Assembly (NCBI RefSeq): GCF_031191545.1
Contig: NZ_CP133472.1
Coordinates: 1-64,000 of the forward strand
DNA: 64,000 nt
Reading direction: 5' to 3'
Source: Schaalia odontolytica
GTDB lineage: Bacteria; Actinomycetota; Actinomycetes; Actinomycetales; Actinomycetaceae
Made by a program: the position numbers and the translations under genes
Shown: in pieces, positions 26,618 to 36,185 of the stretch
How positions within the stretch are numbered: the stretch's first letter is position 1
Layout: each line of letters begins with the position of its first letter
Notes under the pieces: generated by a model
Told to the model about the DNA's origin: nothing
What the model saw: the letters and a program-made list of their open reading frames with translations, nothing else
The model's database searches: none

Positions 26618-27982
26618 ATGTCACGCCACCGCATTGTCATCATCGGTTCCGGCTTCGCAGGCCTCAGCGCCGCGCGCCGCCTGAAGAACGCCGACGCCGA
26701 CATCACCATCCTGGCCCGCACATCGCACCACCTCTTCCAGCCCCTGCTGTACCAGGTGGCCACGGGCATCCTCTCCGAGGGCGACATCGCCCCCACCACG
26801 CGCGAGATCCTGCGAGGTCAGAAGAACGTGACGGTTCTACAGGCGCTCGTCGAGGAGATTGACGTCGAGGCGCGCGTCGTCAAGTGGCGCAACCACAACA
26901 AGCACGAGCAGACCGACTACGACACGCTGATCGTTGCGGCGGGTGCGGGCCAGTCCTACTTCGGCAACGACCACTTCGCTGTCTTTGCGCCGGGCATGAA
27001 GACGATCGACGACGCCCTGGAACTGCGCGCGCGTATCTTCGGCGCGTTTGAGCTGGCCGAGATCGAGACCGACCCGGCTGCTATCGAGAAGCTCCTCACC
27101 TTCGTCGTCGTGGGTGCCGGCCCGACCGGCGTCGAGATGGCCGGACAGATCCGCGAGCTCGCCTCTCACACTCTCAAGGGCGAGTTCCGCAACATCGACC
27201 CGACCAAGGCGCGCGTCATCCTGGTGGACGGCGCCGAGCATCCTCTCCCCCCGTTCGGCGAGGCGCTCGGCCTCAAGACCGAAGAGGCACTGGCCAAGCT
27301 TGGCGTCGAGATGAAGATGAACGCCTTCGTCACTGGCGTGGACTCCGAGGGCGTGACGATCAAGTACAAGTCCGGCGAGGAAGAGCGGATCGAGTCCGTA
27401 TGCAAGGTGTGGGCCGCCGGCGTGGCCGCGAGCCCGCTGGGCCGGGCCCTCGGCGAGGCCACGGGCGCCGAGGTGGACCGCGCGGGGCGCGTCACCGTCA
27501 ACAAGGACCTTACCCTGCCGGGCCACCCCGAGATCTTCGTGCTCGGCGACATGATGGCCTTCCCGGGCGTACCGGGCGTCGCGCAGGGTGCGATCCAGTC
27601 CGCGCGCTTCGCCGCAGACACCATCGCCGCTCGCCTGGCGGGCCGATCCCCGAAGGCCACCGAGTTCGTCTACAACGACAAGGGCTCGATGGCGACGATC
27701 GCGCGCTACAAGGCCGTCGTGAAGATGGGCAACACGAAGCTGACCGGCTTCGTCGCATGGGTTGCCTGGTGCTTCCTGCACCTGCTCTACATCGTCGGCT
27801 TCAAGTCGCAGGTCGGCACCCTGGTCAGCTGGTTCTTCAGCTTCCTGTCCGGCGCACGCCCCCAGCGCACGACCACCAACCAGCAGATGGTAGGCCGCCT
27901 CGCCCTAGAGCAGCTCGGCGCGGGTGCTTCCGGCAAGCTCGTCGTTGGTGAAGACGTCGCCGAAGAGCGCGAAGAGGACTGA
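26618..27982 (+). CDS. ndh: type II NADH dehydrogenase
   Basis: Non-proton-pumping NADH:quinone oxidoreductase at the inner face of the membrane. The 454-residue flavoprotein has the FAD loop IIGSGFAGLSAARRL (about 6-20), the NADH loop VVVGAGPTGVEMAG near 166-179, the FAD contact EIFVLGDMMAFPGVPGVAQ near 305-323, and a hydrophobic C-terminal anchor around 375-410. ATG 26618 has AAGGAGAGTCTT upstream. An iron-box-like site precedes it and a perfect hairpin follows it. Confidence 0.95.
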   Translation: MSRHRIVIIGSGFAGLSAARRLKNADADITILARTSHHLFQPLLYQVATGILSEGDIAPTTREILRGQKNVTVLQALVEEIDVEARVVKWRNHNKHEQTDYDTLIVAAGAGQSYFGNDHFAVFAPGMKTIDDALELRARIFGAFELAEIETDPAAIEKLLTFVVVGAGPTGVEMAGQIRELASHTLKGEFRNIDPTKARVILVDGAEHPLPPFGEALGLKTEEALAKLGVEMKMNAFVTGVDSEGVTIKYKSGEEERIESVCKVWAAGVAASPLGRALGEATGAEVDRAGRVTVNKDLTLPGHPEIFVLGDMMAFPGVPGVAQGAIQSARFAADTIAARLAGRSPKATEFVYNDKGSMATIARYKAVVKMGNTKLTGFVAWVAWCFLHLLYIVGFKSQVGTLVSWFFSFLSGARPQRTTTNQQMVGRLALEQLGAGASGKLVVGEDVAEEREED

Positions 27983-28063
27983 CGCACCACGCTCGGACGG
28001 CGCACTCATGCGCACCATCGAGCACTTTGTCAAGGCACTCTGACAAACAGGCAAACAAACACA

Positions 28064-28099
28064 GTGTGGGGCCGGAAGCAAGAGCTTCCGGCCCCACAC
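28064..28099. terminator. terminator after ndh; left palindrome of the island
   Basis: A perfect 16-bp stem GTGTGGGGCCGGAAGC/GCTTCCGGCCCCACAC with an AAGA loop, 81 nt past ndh. Its inner 12-bp arm GGGGCCGGAAGC is identical to that of the hairpin at 32453-32480, on the other side of the STAND/IS3 island. Confidence 0.85.
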
Positions 28100-28118
28100 G
28101 CAGGCCATCTTATGTCTG

Positions 28119-28155
28119 GCGACATGCGCTCCTGTGCGTATGTAGACTGTGCCCA
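28119..28155 (+). promoter_or_regulatory. leaderless promoter of the STAND gene
   Basis: GCGACA (28119-28124), an 18-nt spacer and TAGACT (28143-28148) lie 6 nt before ATG 28155. No ribosome-binding site is present, so the transcript should begin at or within a base of the start codon. This is the same layout as at several host genes in the window. Confidence 0.55.
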
Positions 28156-30986
28156 TGAGCACAAACAGTAACGTCGCCAATCTGTCAATCTTGGTCGTGA
28201 AGACCCTAGTCAAGATGGCCGGATTTGGCTTCGCCGCCGACATGATCGACGGCGCGCAGGAGTGCCTCAATCTGCTTGCCGACCTGAAGAACGACGCTCT
28301 TAATAATCCCAATGCGGAGATGATTCGCACGCTGAAAGGCGCAATCAATTCTGAGCTTAATGCCATTCAAGACACACTTCAGCAGGACGGCCTGAGTAGG
28401 AAACAGATTAAGCACGCCGTGGCGCAGCTATCGGATGCAGCGGGCCAAACAATCAAGAATCTGACAGAGGACGATGACGCCCTTATCCGCGCGGTCCAGC
28501 AACCCGAACACTTCATTGAAGATCTAAAAAGCCACGCCGTACCACTTCCGGACGACTCAAGCGCGGGTATGCAGGCCCACTACGAGAAACTCCTCGATCA
28601 AATCGCGCTAGAATTCCTTACCCTCGCACCTTGGTCCGCAAACTTTGAACACGTCGCTCTGACGAGCTTGTTACGCTGCTTCTCTACTTTGGAGGCCCGT
28701 ATCAAACAAGCTGAGCAAGAGATACGCGAATCCATTAAGCAGAGCGAAAAGCGTCTACACGAACACATAGACAAACAAACGGAATATATCGTCGAAGCAG
28801 TAATCAATAGCGGCCCGAACACATTCACCATACGCCGATTTGATACCGGAACACGACCAGCTCCACTATCTCACTCGTTGCCACGATACCCGAAAAGTGG
28901 TGACGATACGCTCCAGAAAATTGTATTCGAGTCGTCTGCAACAGGACAACCAACACGCAATGTCCTAATTGGACGACCTGGAAGCGGAAAGACCCAGATC
29001 GCAGCATCCATCGCCAACGAATGCAACACCGATGACTGGTCGATGATAGCCTGGTTCGACGCATCGTCACGTTCGAAACTCGAGCAGCAATACGTTATTT
29101 TTGGCGAGTCAGCACTCGGGATCATTAGAGACACATCAGAGAGTCCTGCACAGAGCATCGGCAAGATACTACCAAGGTTGAAACAAATTACCAAAGAAAG
29201 GACGCTATTTGTATTTGACAACGTCGAAAGCATCAATGACATAATGGGCTTACTTCCTACAGACTTAGGGGCAAATATTGTCGTTACCACCCGAAAAAAC
29301 TCCGGCTGGGACTCTCAGGAGGGTTGGAACATATTTCGGATAGATAATTTCACACGTCGTGAGTCCGTCGACTATCTGACGAAAGTCACCAACGATGATG
29401 ACAGAAAATCGGCCACAAAACTAGCCACATATTTAGGTGACCTACCTCTCGCAATTGCGCAAGCGGCAGCGATGGCAAAACGTTACTTTGACTCGAGCAT
29501 TTCTGACTATTATACATACCTGCAGTCACATTGCGACGAAGACCTTGAAGAACTACTCGAACCAATTGAAGGCAACGACTATACCCAAGGGGCGATCCAT
29601 GCTCTTCGAAACGCTAAGCAGACCACACTATCTAAAATTACCAGTAACACAGTCAAAGAAGAAGCCATTAAAATTCTGGATTCATTATGCTACCTGGACG
29701 AAACAGGCGTTCCAAAAAACTGGCTTAAACGCAAAAGTGACTTTAACAGAAGCAGAGCCTACCAAGCCTTAATCGATTCATCACTAATCGAAGAATCGGA
29801 CGGTGCACAATTCACGCGCATTCACCGATTGCTTGCACGATCAATGCGAAGCCGATCGACCCATTCAACTTCAGTAACCAACGCAATAGAGACACTAGAA
29901 TATGCTCTGGGAAGGCAGCTGCAGGATCAATCGATTGAAATTAGAATGCAACATTTACGACACATTTCGACACAACTTCGGGCAATTTGCCAATATTTAA
30001 TAAACACTGAAGACAACTTCCCACTGACGATCGACGCTATAATAATCGACACACTGAGATACGCTTACGACTTCGGAATGTTCAATTGTGCAACATCACT
30101 CTATACTACGATCCACCAATTAACATTCCTTCAGAATAAGGAATCATCCTGGCTAACGATACTTGACTTCCTCGGAATTAACTTGTGCGCACTGAGGAAA
30201 TTTGACGACGCTCATTCAGTTTACAAAATACTATTTTCCAGCATAGATGATACGCATTTTCTGTACCATATATATAGAGGACACCTTGCCCGATTACTGT
30301 ATTTTGAAGGACAAGATGTGCAAGCGTTAGAAATTTGCAAAAATACAATCGAAAGCACCGATGCATCTGATCCATTTTATGGGATCTACGAATACACTTT
30401 CGCCAAGATGATGATCGACACTACCTTTCCTTTTGACAGCGACAATCAGGCGCATATTCATAATGCGAACACAGCGATTCGTCACGCTCACTTGGCGATT
30501 CATCACACAACTGAAAGTCTTCATCAATTTGAACCTCGACATCGGATTAACGCCTGGATGACGATGGCCGAAGCATACAGCGCATTAGATCTACATACAG
30601 AAGCAATACACTATTCAAAAAAAGCACTCAACGCGTCACTTCACCAATTAGAAGATTCACACCCAGACGTTTACACGTGCAAGTTCAATCTCTTGGCATA
30701 TTCCAAGCGATGCTTCGGCCTTACTCAAGCGATAGTCGACGAACTTACCACTTTGGTCTCCGACTTGGAAGCTCAGTATACGACTTTCAGCCCTGAGGCT
30801 TTTACAATGCACTACATACTTGCAAAATGGCTTTTTGAAGCAAAACGCTATCAGGAGGCTATTGCTGAAGTCGACCTATGCATCACCGCCTCAGAAAGCC
30901 AAAGCGAGACGACTGATCCTCCATTAGACTCATTATATACATTGCGAAATTTGGCGACTTCACAACTGGCAGAGTTATGTAATTGA
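28155..30986 (+). CDS. STAND NTPase with helical N-domain, NB-ARC and TPR repeats (candidate immune receptor)
   Basis: A 943-residue NLR-like protein with no trained name I can give. Residues 1-230 are all-helical and end in a coiled coil (about 178-215); no enzyme motif is seen there, and it recalls the N-terminal helical domains of actinobacterial NACHT/NB-ARC proteins. The NTPase follows: Walker A GRPGSGKT (273-280), Walker B LFVFDNVE (351-358), sensor IVVTTRKNS (375-383), GxP motif GDLPLAIAQ (428-436) and a winged-helix end with IHRLLARS near 556. TPR-like helices fill about 675-915. Such proteins often act as one-gene antiphage sensors or as regulators. Codon use is much more A/T-rich than in neighbours, most clearly after about 28500, which indicates transfer. 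It stands alone, followed by a broken transposase. GTG 28149 is an alternative start. Confidence 0.88.
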   Translation: MSTNSNVANLSILVVKTLVKMAGFGFAADMIDGAQECLNLLADLKNDALNNPNAEMIRTLKGAINSELNAIQDTLQQDGLSRKQIKHAVAQLSDAAGQTIKNLTEDDDALIRAVQQPEHFIEDLKSHAVPLPDDSSAGMQAHYEKLLDQIALEFLTLAPWSANFEHVALTSLLRCFSTLEARIKQAEQEIRESIKQSEKRLHEHIDKQTEYIVEAVINSGPNTFTIRRFDTGTRPAPLSHSLPRYPKSGDDTLQKIVFESSATGQPTRNVLIGRPGSGKTQIAASIANECNTDDWSMIAWFDASSRSKLEQQYVIFGESALGIIRDTSESPAQSIGKILPRLKQITKERTLFVFDNVESINDIMGLLPTDLGANIVVTTRKNSGWDSQEGWNIFRIDNFTRRESVDYLTKVTNDDDRKSATKLATYLGDLPLAIAQAAAMAKRYFDSSISDYYTYLQSHCDEDLEELLEPIEGNDYTQGAIHALRNAKQTTLSKITSNTVKEEAIKILDSLCYLDETGVPKNWLKRKSDFNRSRAYQALIDSSLIEESDGAQFTRIHRLLARSMRSRSTHSTSVTNAIETLEYALGRQLQDQSIEIRMQHLRHISTQLRAICQYLINTEDNFPLTIDAIIIDTLRYAYDFGMFNCATSLYTTIHQLTFLQNKESSWLTILDFLGINLCALRKFDDAHSVYKILFSSIDDTHFLYHIYRGHLARLLYFEGQDVQALEICKNTIESTDASDPFYGIYEYTFAKMMIDTTFPFDSDNQAHIHNANTAIRHAHLAIHHTTESLHQFEPRHRINAWMTMAEAYSALDLHTEAIHYSKKALNASLHQLEDSHPDVYTCKFNLLAYSKRCFGLTQAIVDELTTLVSDLEAQYTTFSPEAFTMHYILAKWLFEAKRYQEAIAEVDLCITASESQSETTDPPLDSLYTLRNLATSQLAELCN

Positions 30987-31252
30987 TGACGGTGTCTCTG
31001 GCTACCAGGAATGTGTTGGTTATACGCTTCTGTGGCGGCGGTAGCCGGGGATTACTCTAGCGCAGTTGTCTTACTCGTACGCGATCGCGGCGAGGCAGGG
31101 TTGCAGGCTTGTGAGCGAAGTCCCTTAACGCAGTTGCGACATATTTATCGATCGGCACTTACGTTGGCTCTGGAGGGGGCAGGGCATTCCGCACCGTTTG
31201 TTTTAAGAGATTGTTCTGAGTAGTCCTGGTTGCTTGTGACCGGGCAGATTGG
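30987..31252. other. non-coding or decayed segment between the STAND gene and the IS remnant
   Basis: This 266-nt stretch returns to host-like GC. It contains a 70-codon open frame (31011-31223, plus) with no recognisable motif, no ribosome-binding site and no -10. I see no hairpin, tRNA or repeat in it. It is most simply a scar left by insertion and decay. Confidence 0.5.
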
Positions 31253-32330
31253 ATGACTATGAGGAAGTTACGCAAGCTCAAGCCTCAGCAGATTCGCGCA
31301 AGGCTGGAGATGACCGAGGCGTTGCGAGCTGACAGCACGAGTAGGGCCCAGGCCTGCCGCCAACTGGATAGAGGCATCGCCGTGCCCGTGGCACCGGCGT
31401 TATGGGCTGATGAGACGCTACGTGGCCTAGTCAACGCGTGAGTTGCGCGAGCGCAACTCACGCCTCAAACAGTTGTTGGCAAAGCTGGCGACAGCATCGG
31501 CGCGTGAGCTCGCGGACGGAAGCTTCTCGGCCCAGCACACCGGCGCGAGGCTGTGGGCTGCCTGGTCGGCCGGGGTCTTCTCAGCGTCTTGCGTGCCGCT
31601 TTGTCGAGCTGTCTCGGTCAGCGCATCGCCGTGCCCGCGCGGCGGGCAGGGCGAGCACGCTGTAGGACTATGCGCCCGTACACCAGTAGATGAACGATTT
31701 TGCCGCCGCACAACGACACTGGTCCTATAAAAGTGCCCGGGCGTGCGCCCACCCTAGCCGAGGGCATTGTCGCGGCCTGTGTGATACGTTCCGGTGCTTG
31801 TGGCGTGTAGAAGGACTGCGCGTGCGCGCGAAAAGCCCTCAAGCCTCGCGCCGCGCCTACAGTGCCTGGTCGGGGTTAGCGCTCCGGGGCAAGTGTGAGC
31901 CAGCGATTTCCGCTTCGATTCGAATTGGAAGGAGCGCGTGTGCAGGGTCTGTACCGTCATCGATGAGTTCACCCTTCTTCACCCGGCCTTCCATATCGAT
32001 CGGTGTATAGGTAGCCTCCTACGTAATCGAAATGCTCCACCTGGCTACCTTAGCCTTTAGGGTACCTCAGGTGCTGCGCACCAATTTCGGACCTGAATCG
32101 ATCGCAACAGCCTTGCGGCGATAGGCCAACGAGCACGATACACCCGAAGCGTGATCCCACCCGGCTAGCAGTGCTTGCACAACCACATGTGCAACGACCT
32201 CCACGAGGACGAAATGTTCGAGGATCTGAATCACGGAAGCACACAGATCGGCAGCTGGTCCCAGCGCTACAGTGAAGAACACCCCACAGCACGTGAGGTT
32301 GGCTCTCACCCAACCAATACGCATGCCAAT
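31253..32330 (+). pseudogene. IS3-family transposase remnant (OrfA and OrfB, multiply frameshifted)
   Basis: Pieces of an IS3-type transposase occur in order in changing frames. OrfA: RKLRKLKPQQIRARLEM and QACRQLD (31256-31370), then after a frameshift near 31440 the leucine zipper LRERNSRLKQLLAKL. OrfB: SSQRLACRFVELSRSAHRR (about 31590), FAAAQRHWSYKSARA, LWRVEGLRVRAKSP (about 31795), DFRFDSNWKERVCRVCTVIDEF (about 31905, first catalytic aspartate), VIEMLHLA and VPQVLRTNFGPESIATALRR (about 32065, where the second aspartate of DNGPE is replaced), and DDLHEDEMFEDLNH-like text near 32190-32230 around the glutamate. Several stops interrupt it. No terminal inverted repeats were found. It cannot make an active transposase. 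Confidence 0.85.
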
Positions 32331-32452
32331 GGGCACAACAGCACCAATAACAACCAACAACCCTCAAAATACCCATCGCACATACCAGACCAGGCCGTCG
32401 AAAACAGCAGGAAGTAAAGTCAGTCACCGAGTAGCACACTTGGATACGCGTC

Positions 32453-32480
32453 GGGGCCGGAAGCTTTCGCTTCCGGCCCC
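32453..32480 (-). terminator. terminator after tRNA-Val; right palindrome of the island
   Basis: A perfect 12-bp stem GGGGCCGGAAGC/GCTTCCGGCCCC with a TTTC loop (GAAA tetraloop on the minus strand), 10 nt beyond the tRNA 3' end. The stem is identical to the core of the ndh terminator at 28064-28099. Confidence 0.8.
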
Positions 32481-32489
32481 AGCCGCTTG

Positions 32490-32563
32490 TGGGCCCTACC
32501 GGGCTCGAACCGATGACCTTCTGGGTGTAAACCAGATGCTCTAGCCAACTGAGCTAAAGGCCC
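32490..32563 (-). tRNA. tRNA-Val (anticodon TAC)
   Basis: A complete cloverleaf on the minus strand: acceptor GGGCCTT/AGGGCCC with one G-U pair, D arm GCTC...GAGC, anticodon stem CTGG/CCAG with loop TTTACAC giving anticodon TAC, and T arm ATCGG-TTCGAGC-CCGGT. CCA is not encoded. The 3' end faces the STAND/IS3 island. Confidence 0.95.
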
Positions 32564-32664
32564 CACGCACGCGCCAATCTACCAGAAGTGACGCGTGCGG
32601 TCACGTTCGAGGCAGAGCATCACAGCGCAGGACAGCGCTGCGCACCCAGGCCTCGTCGAAGAAG

Positions 32665-33066
32665 CTAGCGGCGCGACCGCGGACGCGCGGTCAGGCGCAC
32701 GCCCGCCCAATTGTCTCCGAGAGCCGTCGAGGTCGTGGCGTGCAGGCCAGCGATCTTAGCGGCCTCCTCCACGTCGCCTACGCGCACGGAGTTGGGACGT
32801 CCCGGCTTGGGGATCAACACCCAGATCAGCCCGCCATCATCCAGGTTCGACATCGCGTCCACGAGCACGTCCGCGAGGTCCTCTTCCTCTGCGTCATCCG
32901 CGCGCCACCACACGATTGCACCGTCCACGACGTCCGCGTAATCGACGTCCACGATCGGCTGGCCGGTCTCTTCTTCAATCGCTGCGCGCACGGCCTGATC
33001 GACGTCATCATCGACGTAGAACTCCTGCACGATCGCATCGGACGCAAAACCCAGGCGCACTGCCAT
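32665..33066 (-). CDS. DUF3052 family protein
   Basis: A 133-residue acidic cytoplasmic protein of the actinobacterial DUF3052 family, function unknown. Features are the QPIVDVDYADVVDGAIVWWR segment (about 38-57), a run of acidic residues, and GGLIWVLIPKPGRPNSV (about 78-94). Members often lie next to aceE, as here, where the two are divergent. The start is ATG 33066 (or GTG 33069), which overlaps the TGA of a leaderless 17-codon upstream ORF as TGATG. No independent ribosome-binding site is obvious, so it probably depends on that upstream ORF. Confidence 0.88.
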   Translation of the reverse strand: MAVRLGFASDAIVQEFYVDDDVDQAVRAAIEEETGQPIVDVDYADVVDGAIVWWRADDAEEEDLADVLVDAMSNLDDGGLIWVLIPKPGRPNSVRVGDVEEAAKIAGLHATTSTALGDNWAGVRLTARPRSRR

Positions 33067-33119
33067 CACGCAGCACCGCCCATCATCGAGCTGGCGCTCA
33101 GTGTCATATCAACGTTCAC
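33066..33119 (-). CDS. leaderless 17-codon upstream ORF
   Basis: Begins with GTG at 33119, exactly 6 nt after TAGGAT (33131-33126), with TTGCAT 19 nt further upstream. The predicted peptide is MNVDMTLSASSMMGGAA. Its TGA (33068-33066) overlaps the ATG of the DUF3052 gene, so ribosomes finishing here could re-initiate on it. It is in a different frame from DUF3052. No attenuator-type codon run is visible. The layout is clear; expression is inferred. Confidence 0.5.
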   Translation of the reverse strand: MNVDMTLSASSMMGGAA

Positions 33120-33389
33120 GTCTTCATCCTAGGGCATGGGACCTACCAGAATGCAAGGGATGGACCACGATAAAAGACCCCTACGATCACTCCCCCGCCT
33201 GAGCCGTGGATTCATTCGACGCGGAATGCCTACCAAGCGGTGATGCGCACGTCATAGTCACAAGCCGAGGCAAACACTCGCAAAGGTCTGCCATTAGTGG
33301 GACAATGGTCCCGATACGTGCGGTGTCGCCAGAGGACACCGCTCACGCAGGCTGCGCAAGCAGCACCGAGTCAAGCGAGAAGGTACACC

Positions 33390-36137
33390 GTGAGCCAACT
33401 CCACGAGTCCCACCCTGTCGTCGTTAACGGCCTGATCCCTCAGGTTCCCGACAACGACCCCCAGGAGACCGCCGAATGGGTTGAGTCCCTGTCCGGGCTC
33501 ATCAACGAAAAGGGCGGCCCCCGCGCACGCTACATCCTGCTGAACATGCTCAACGAAGCACGCCGCAACGGCGTTCAGCTCCCCCAGGAATACACGACCC
33601 CCTACGTCAACACCATCCACGTTGACCAAGAGCCGTACTTCCCCGGCGACGAAGCCATGGAGCGCGAATACCGCCGCTGGATCCGTTGGAACGCCGCCGT
33701 CCAGGTGACGCGCGCCCAGCGCCCCGGTGTCAAGGTCGGCGGACACATCTCCTCCTACGCCTCGGTTGCCACCCTCTACGAAGTCGGCCTCAACCACTTC
33801 TTCCGCGGCAAGGACCACCCCGGCGGCGGCGACCACGTGTTCTTCCAGGGACACGCCTCCCCCGGCCCCTACGCCCGCGCCTTCCTCGAGGGACGTCTCT
33901 CCGAAGAGCAGATGGACGGCTTCCGTCAGCAGGTCTCCACGGAGCACGGCCTGCCCTCGTACCCGCACCCGCGCCAGCTCGAAGACTTCTGGGAGTACCC
34001 CACGGTCTCGCTCGGCCTGGGTCCCGCCGAGGCCATCTACCAGGCCTGGTTCGACCGTTACCTGCACATGAACGGCATCAAGGACACCTCTCAGCAGCAC
34101 ACCTGGGCCTTCATCGGCGACGGTGAGATGGACGAGCCCGAGTCTCGCGGCATGCTCCAGCTCGCCGCTCAGCAGCGCCTGGACAACCTCACCTTCGTCA
34201 TCAACTGCAACCTGCAGCGTCTCGACGGCCCCGTGCGCGGCAACGGCAAGATCATTCAGGAGCTTGAGGCTTTCTTCAAGGGTGCCGGCTGGAACGTCAT
34301 CAAGGTCATCTGGGGCCGCGGCTGGGACCAGCTGCTCGCCGCCGACAAGGACGATGCCCTCGTCCACGTCATGAACGAGACCCTGGACGGTGACTACCAG
34401 ACCTTCCGCGCCAACGACGGTGCCTTCGTGCGCGAGCACTTCTTCGGTCGCGACCCGCGCACGAAGGAAATGGTCAAGAACTGGACCGACGAGCAGCTCT
34501 GGGAACTCAAGCGCGGCGGCCACGACTACCGCAAGGTCTACGCCGCCTACAAGGCCGCCATGGACCACACGGGCCAGCCGACCGTCGTCCTTGCCCACAC
34601 CATCAAGGGCTACGCCCTGGGCTCGCACTTCGCCGGTCGTAACTCGACGCACCAGATGAAGAAGCTGACCCTCGAGGACGCCAAGCAGCTGCGCGATCGC
34701 CTGCAGATCCCGATCACCGACGAGGAACTCGAGCGCGATCCCTACAAGCCGCCGTACTACATGCCGCCGGCCGACCACCCGGCCCTGCAGTACATGAAGG
34801 AGCGCCGCGAGATCCTCGGCGGCTGGGTGCCCGAGCGACGCGCCGATCGCCAGCCTAAGCTGCCGGCCCTGCCCACCCGGCCCTTCGATGCCCTGTCCAA
34901 GGGTTCGGGCAAGCTTGAGGTCGCCACGACCATGGCTCTCGTCCGCCTCATCAAGGACCTCCTCAAGGACAAGGAGGTCGGCAAGTACTTCGTGCCGATC
35001 ATTCCCGACGAGGCCCGCACCTTCGGTCTGGACGCGATCTTCCCCTCGGCGAAGATCTTCAACACGACCGGCCAGTCCTACACCCCCGTCGACGCCGATA
35101 TGATGCTGTCTTACCGCGAATCCGAGCAGGGCCGAATCCTGCACACGGGCATCACCGAGGCCGGCTCCTCCGCCGCCTTCCAGGTCGTCGGCACGGCGTA
35201 CTCCACACACGACCTGCCGATGGTGCCGATCTACATCTTCTACTCGATGTTCGGCTTCCAGCGCACGGGCGACCAGTTCTGGGCAGCCGGCGACCAGCTC
35301 ACCAAGGGCTTCGTCATCGGTGCCACCGCGGGCCGCACGACGCTCGCGGGCGAAGGCCTGCAGCACATGGACGGCCACTCGCACGTCCTGGCTGCCACCA
35401 ACCACGCGTTCGTCTCCTACGACCCGGCCTACGCCTACGAAATCCGTCACATCATGGCGGACGGTCTCGAGCGCATGTACGGCGACGCGGGCGACCGCGA
35501 CCCCAACGTCATGTACTACCTGACGGTGTACAACGAGCCGATCCACCAGCCGGCCGAACCTGAGAACGTGGACGTCGAGGGCATCATCAAGGGCATCTAC
35601 AACCTCGACGAGCATCAGAACTTCGGAGGCCCCAAGGCTCAGCTACTCGCCTCGGGTGTCGGCGTGCCGTGGGCACGCGAAGCCCGCGAACTGCTCGCCC
35701 GCGACTGGGGCGTGGACGCCGCCGTGTGGTCCGTGACCTCGTGGAGCGAGCTGCGCCGCGACGGCCTGGACGCCGAGGAACACAACTACCTGCACCCCAC
35801 GGAGCCGCGCCGCACGCCCTACGTGTCCACGAAGCTCGCAGGACGCGAGGGTCCCTTCGTGGCCTCCTCCGACTTCGACCGTATGCTGCCCGACCAGATC
35901 CGCCAGTGGGTCCCCGGGGACTACCACGTGCTCGGCGCGGATGGCTTCGGCTTCTCCGACACCCGTCGCGCCGCACGCCGCTGGTACCACATCGATGCCG
36001 AATCGATGGTCGTGCGCACGCTGGCAGCCCTGGCCGACAAGGGTCAGATCGACCCCTCGACCGTCCAGCAGGCCATCGAGAAGTACGACCTGTTCAACTA
36101 CTCGATTCAGGGCAACGACCACGCCGGCGAGGAGTGA
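33390..36137 (+). CDS. aceE: pyruvate dehydrogenase E1 component, homodimeric
   Basis: Decarboxylates pyruvate and passes the acetyl group to lipoyl-E2, linking glycolysis to acetyl-CoA. The 915-residue AceE-type protein has the thiamine-diphosphate motif [14 protein letters not shown] followed by [19 protein letters not shown] (about 245-285), and a transketolase C-terminal part with [23 protein letters not shown] near 615-637. The start is GTG 33390 with GAGAAGG 6 nt upstream; longer frames reach back to 33297 without a site. E2 and E3 genes are not adjacent. A bidirectional terminator follows. Confidence 0.97.
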   Translation: MSQLHESHPVVVNGLIPQVPDNDPQETAEWVESLSGLINEKGGPRARYILLNMLNEARRNGVQLPQEYTTPYVNTIHVDQEPYFPGDEAMEREYRRWIRWNAAVQVTRAQRPGVKVGGHISSYASVATLYEVGLNHFFRGKDHPGGGDHVFFQGHASPGPYARAFLEGRLSEEQMDGFRQQVSTEHGLPSYPHPRQLEDFWEYPTVSLGLGPAEAIYQAWFDRYLHMNGIKDTSQQHTWAFIGDGEMDEPESRGMLQLAAQQRLDNLTFVINCNLQRLDGPVRGNGKIIQELEAFFKGAGWNVIKVIWGRGWDQLLAADKDDALVHVMNETLDGDYQTFRANDGAFVREHFFGRDPRTKEMVKNWTDEQLWELKRGGHDYRKVYAAYKAAMDHTGQPTVVLAHTIKGYALGSHFAGRNSTHQMKKLTLEDAKQLRDRLQIPITDEELERDPYKPPYYMPPADHPALQYMKERREILGGWVPERRADRQPKLPALPTRPFDALSKGSGKLEVATTMALVRLIKDLLKDKEVGKYFVPIIPDEARTFGLDAIFPSAKIFNTTGQSYTPVDADMMLSYRESEQGRILHTGITEAGSSAAFQVVGTAYSTHDLPMVPIYIFYSMFGFQRTGDQFWAAGDQLTKGFVIGATAGRTTLAGEGLQHMDGHSHVLAATNHAFVSYDPAYAYEIRHIMADGLERMYGDAGDRDPNVMYYLTVYNEPIHQPAEPENVDVEGIIKGIYNLDEHQNFGGPKAQLLASGVGVPWAREARELLARDWGVDAAVWSVTSWSELRRDGLDAEEHNYLHPTEPRRTPYVSTKLAGREGPFVASSDFDRMLPDQIRQWVPGDYHVLGADGFGFSDTRRAARRWYHIDAESMVVRTLAALADKGQIDPSTVQQAIEKYDLFNYSIQGNDHAGEE

Positions 36138-36185
36138 TCGTCGCTAGGCCCGCGCTCCTCCATCGCGGCACCCAGCGATCATGAG

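Noticed and set aside
31011-31223. 70-codon frame after the STAND gene as a partner gene
   Set aside because: No ribosome-binding site, no leaderless -10, no recognisable domain, and different composition from the STAND gene. Kept only as part of a decayed segment.
28064-32563. Integrative element attached at tRNA-Val
   Set aside because: No integrase gene is present and no direct repeat of the tRNA 3' end was found near 28100, so classic tRNA-site integration is not supported.
33294-35615. 773-codon minus-strand open frame opposite aceE
   Set aside because: It is a shadow of the strongly coding aceE frame in GC-rich DNA; the product is a low-complexity V/D/G/L string with no motif and no ribosome-binding site.
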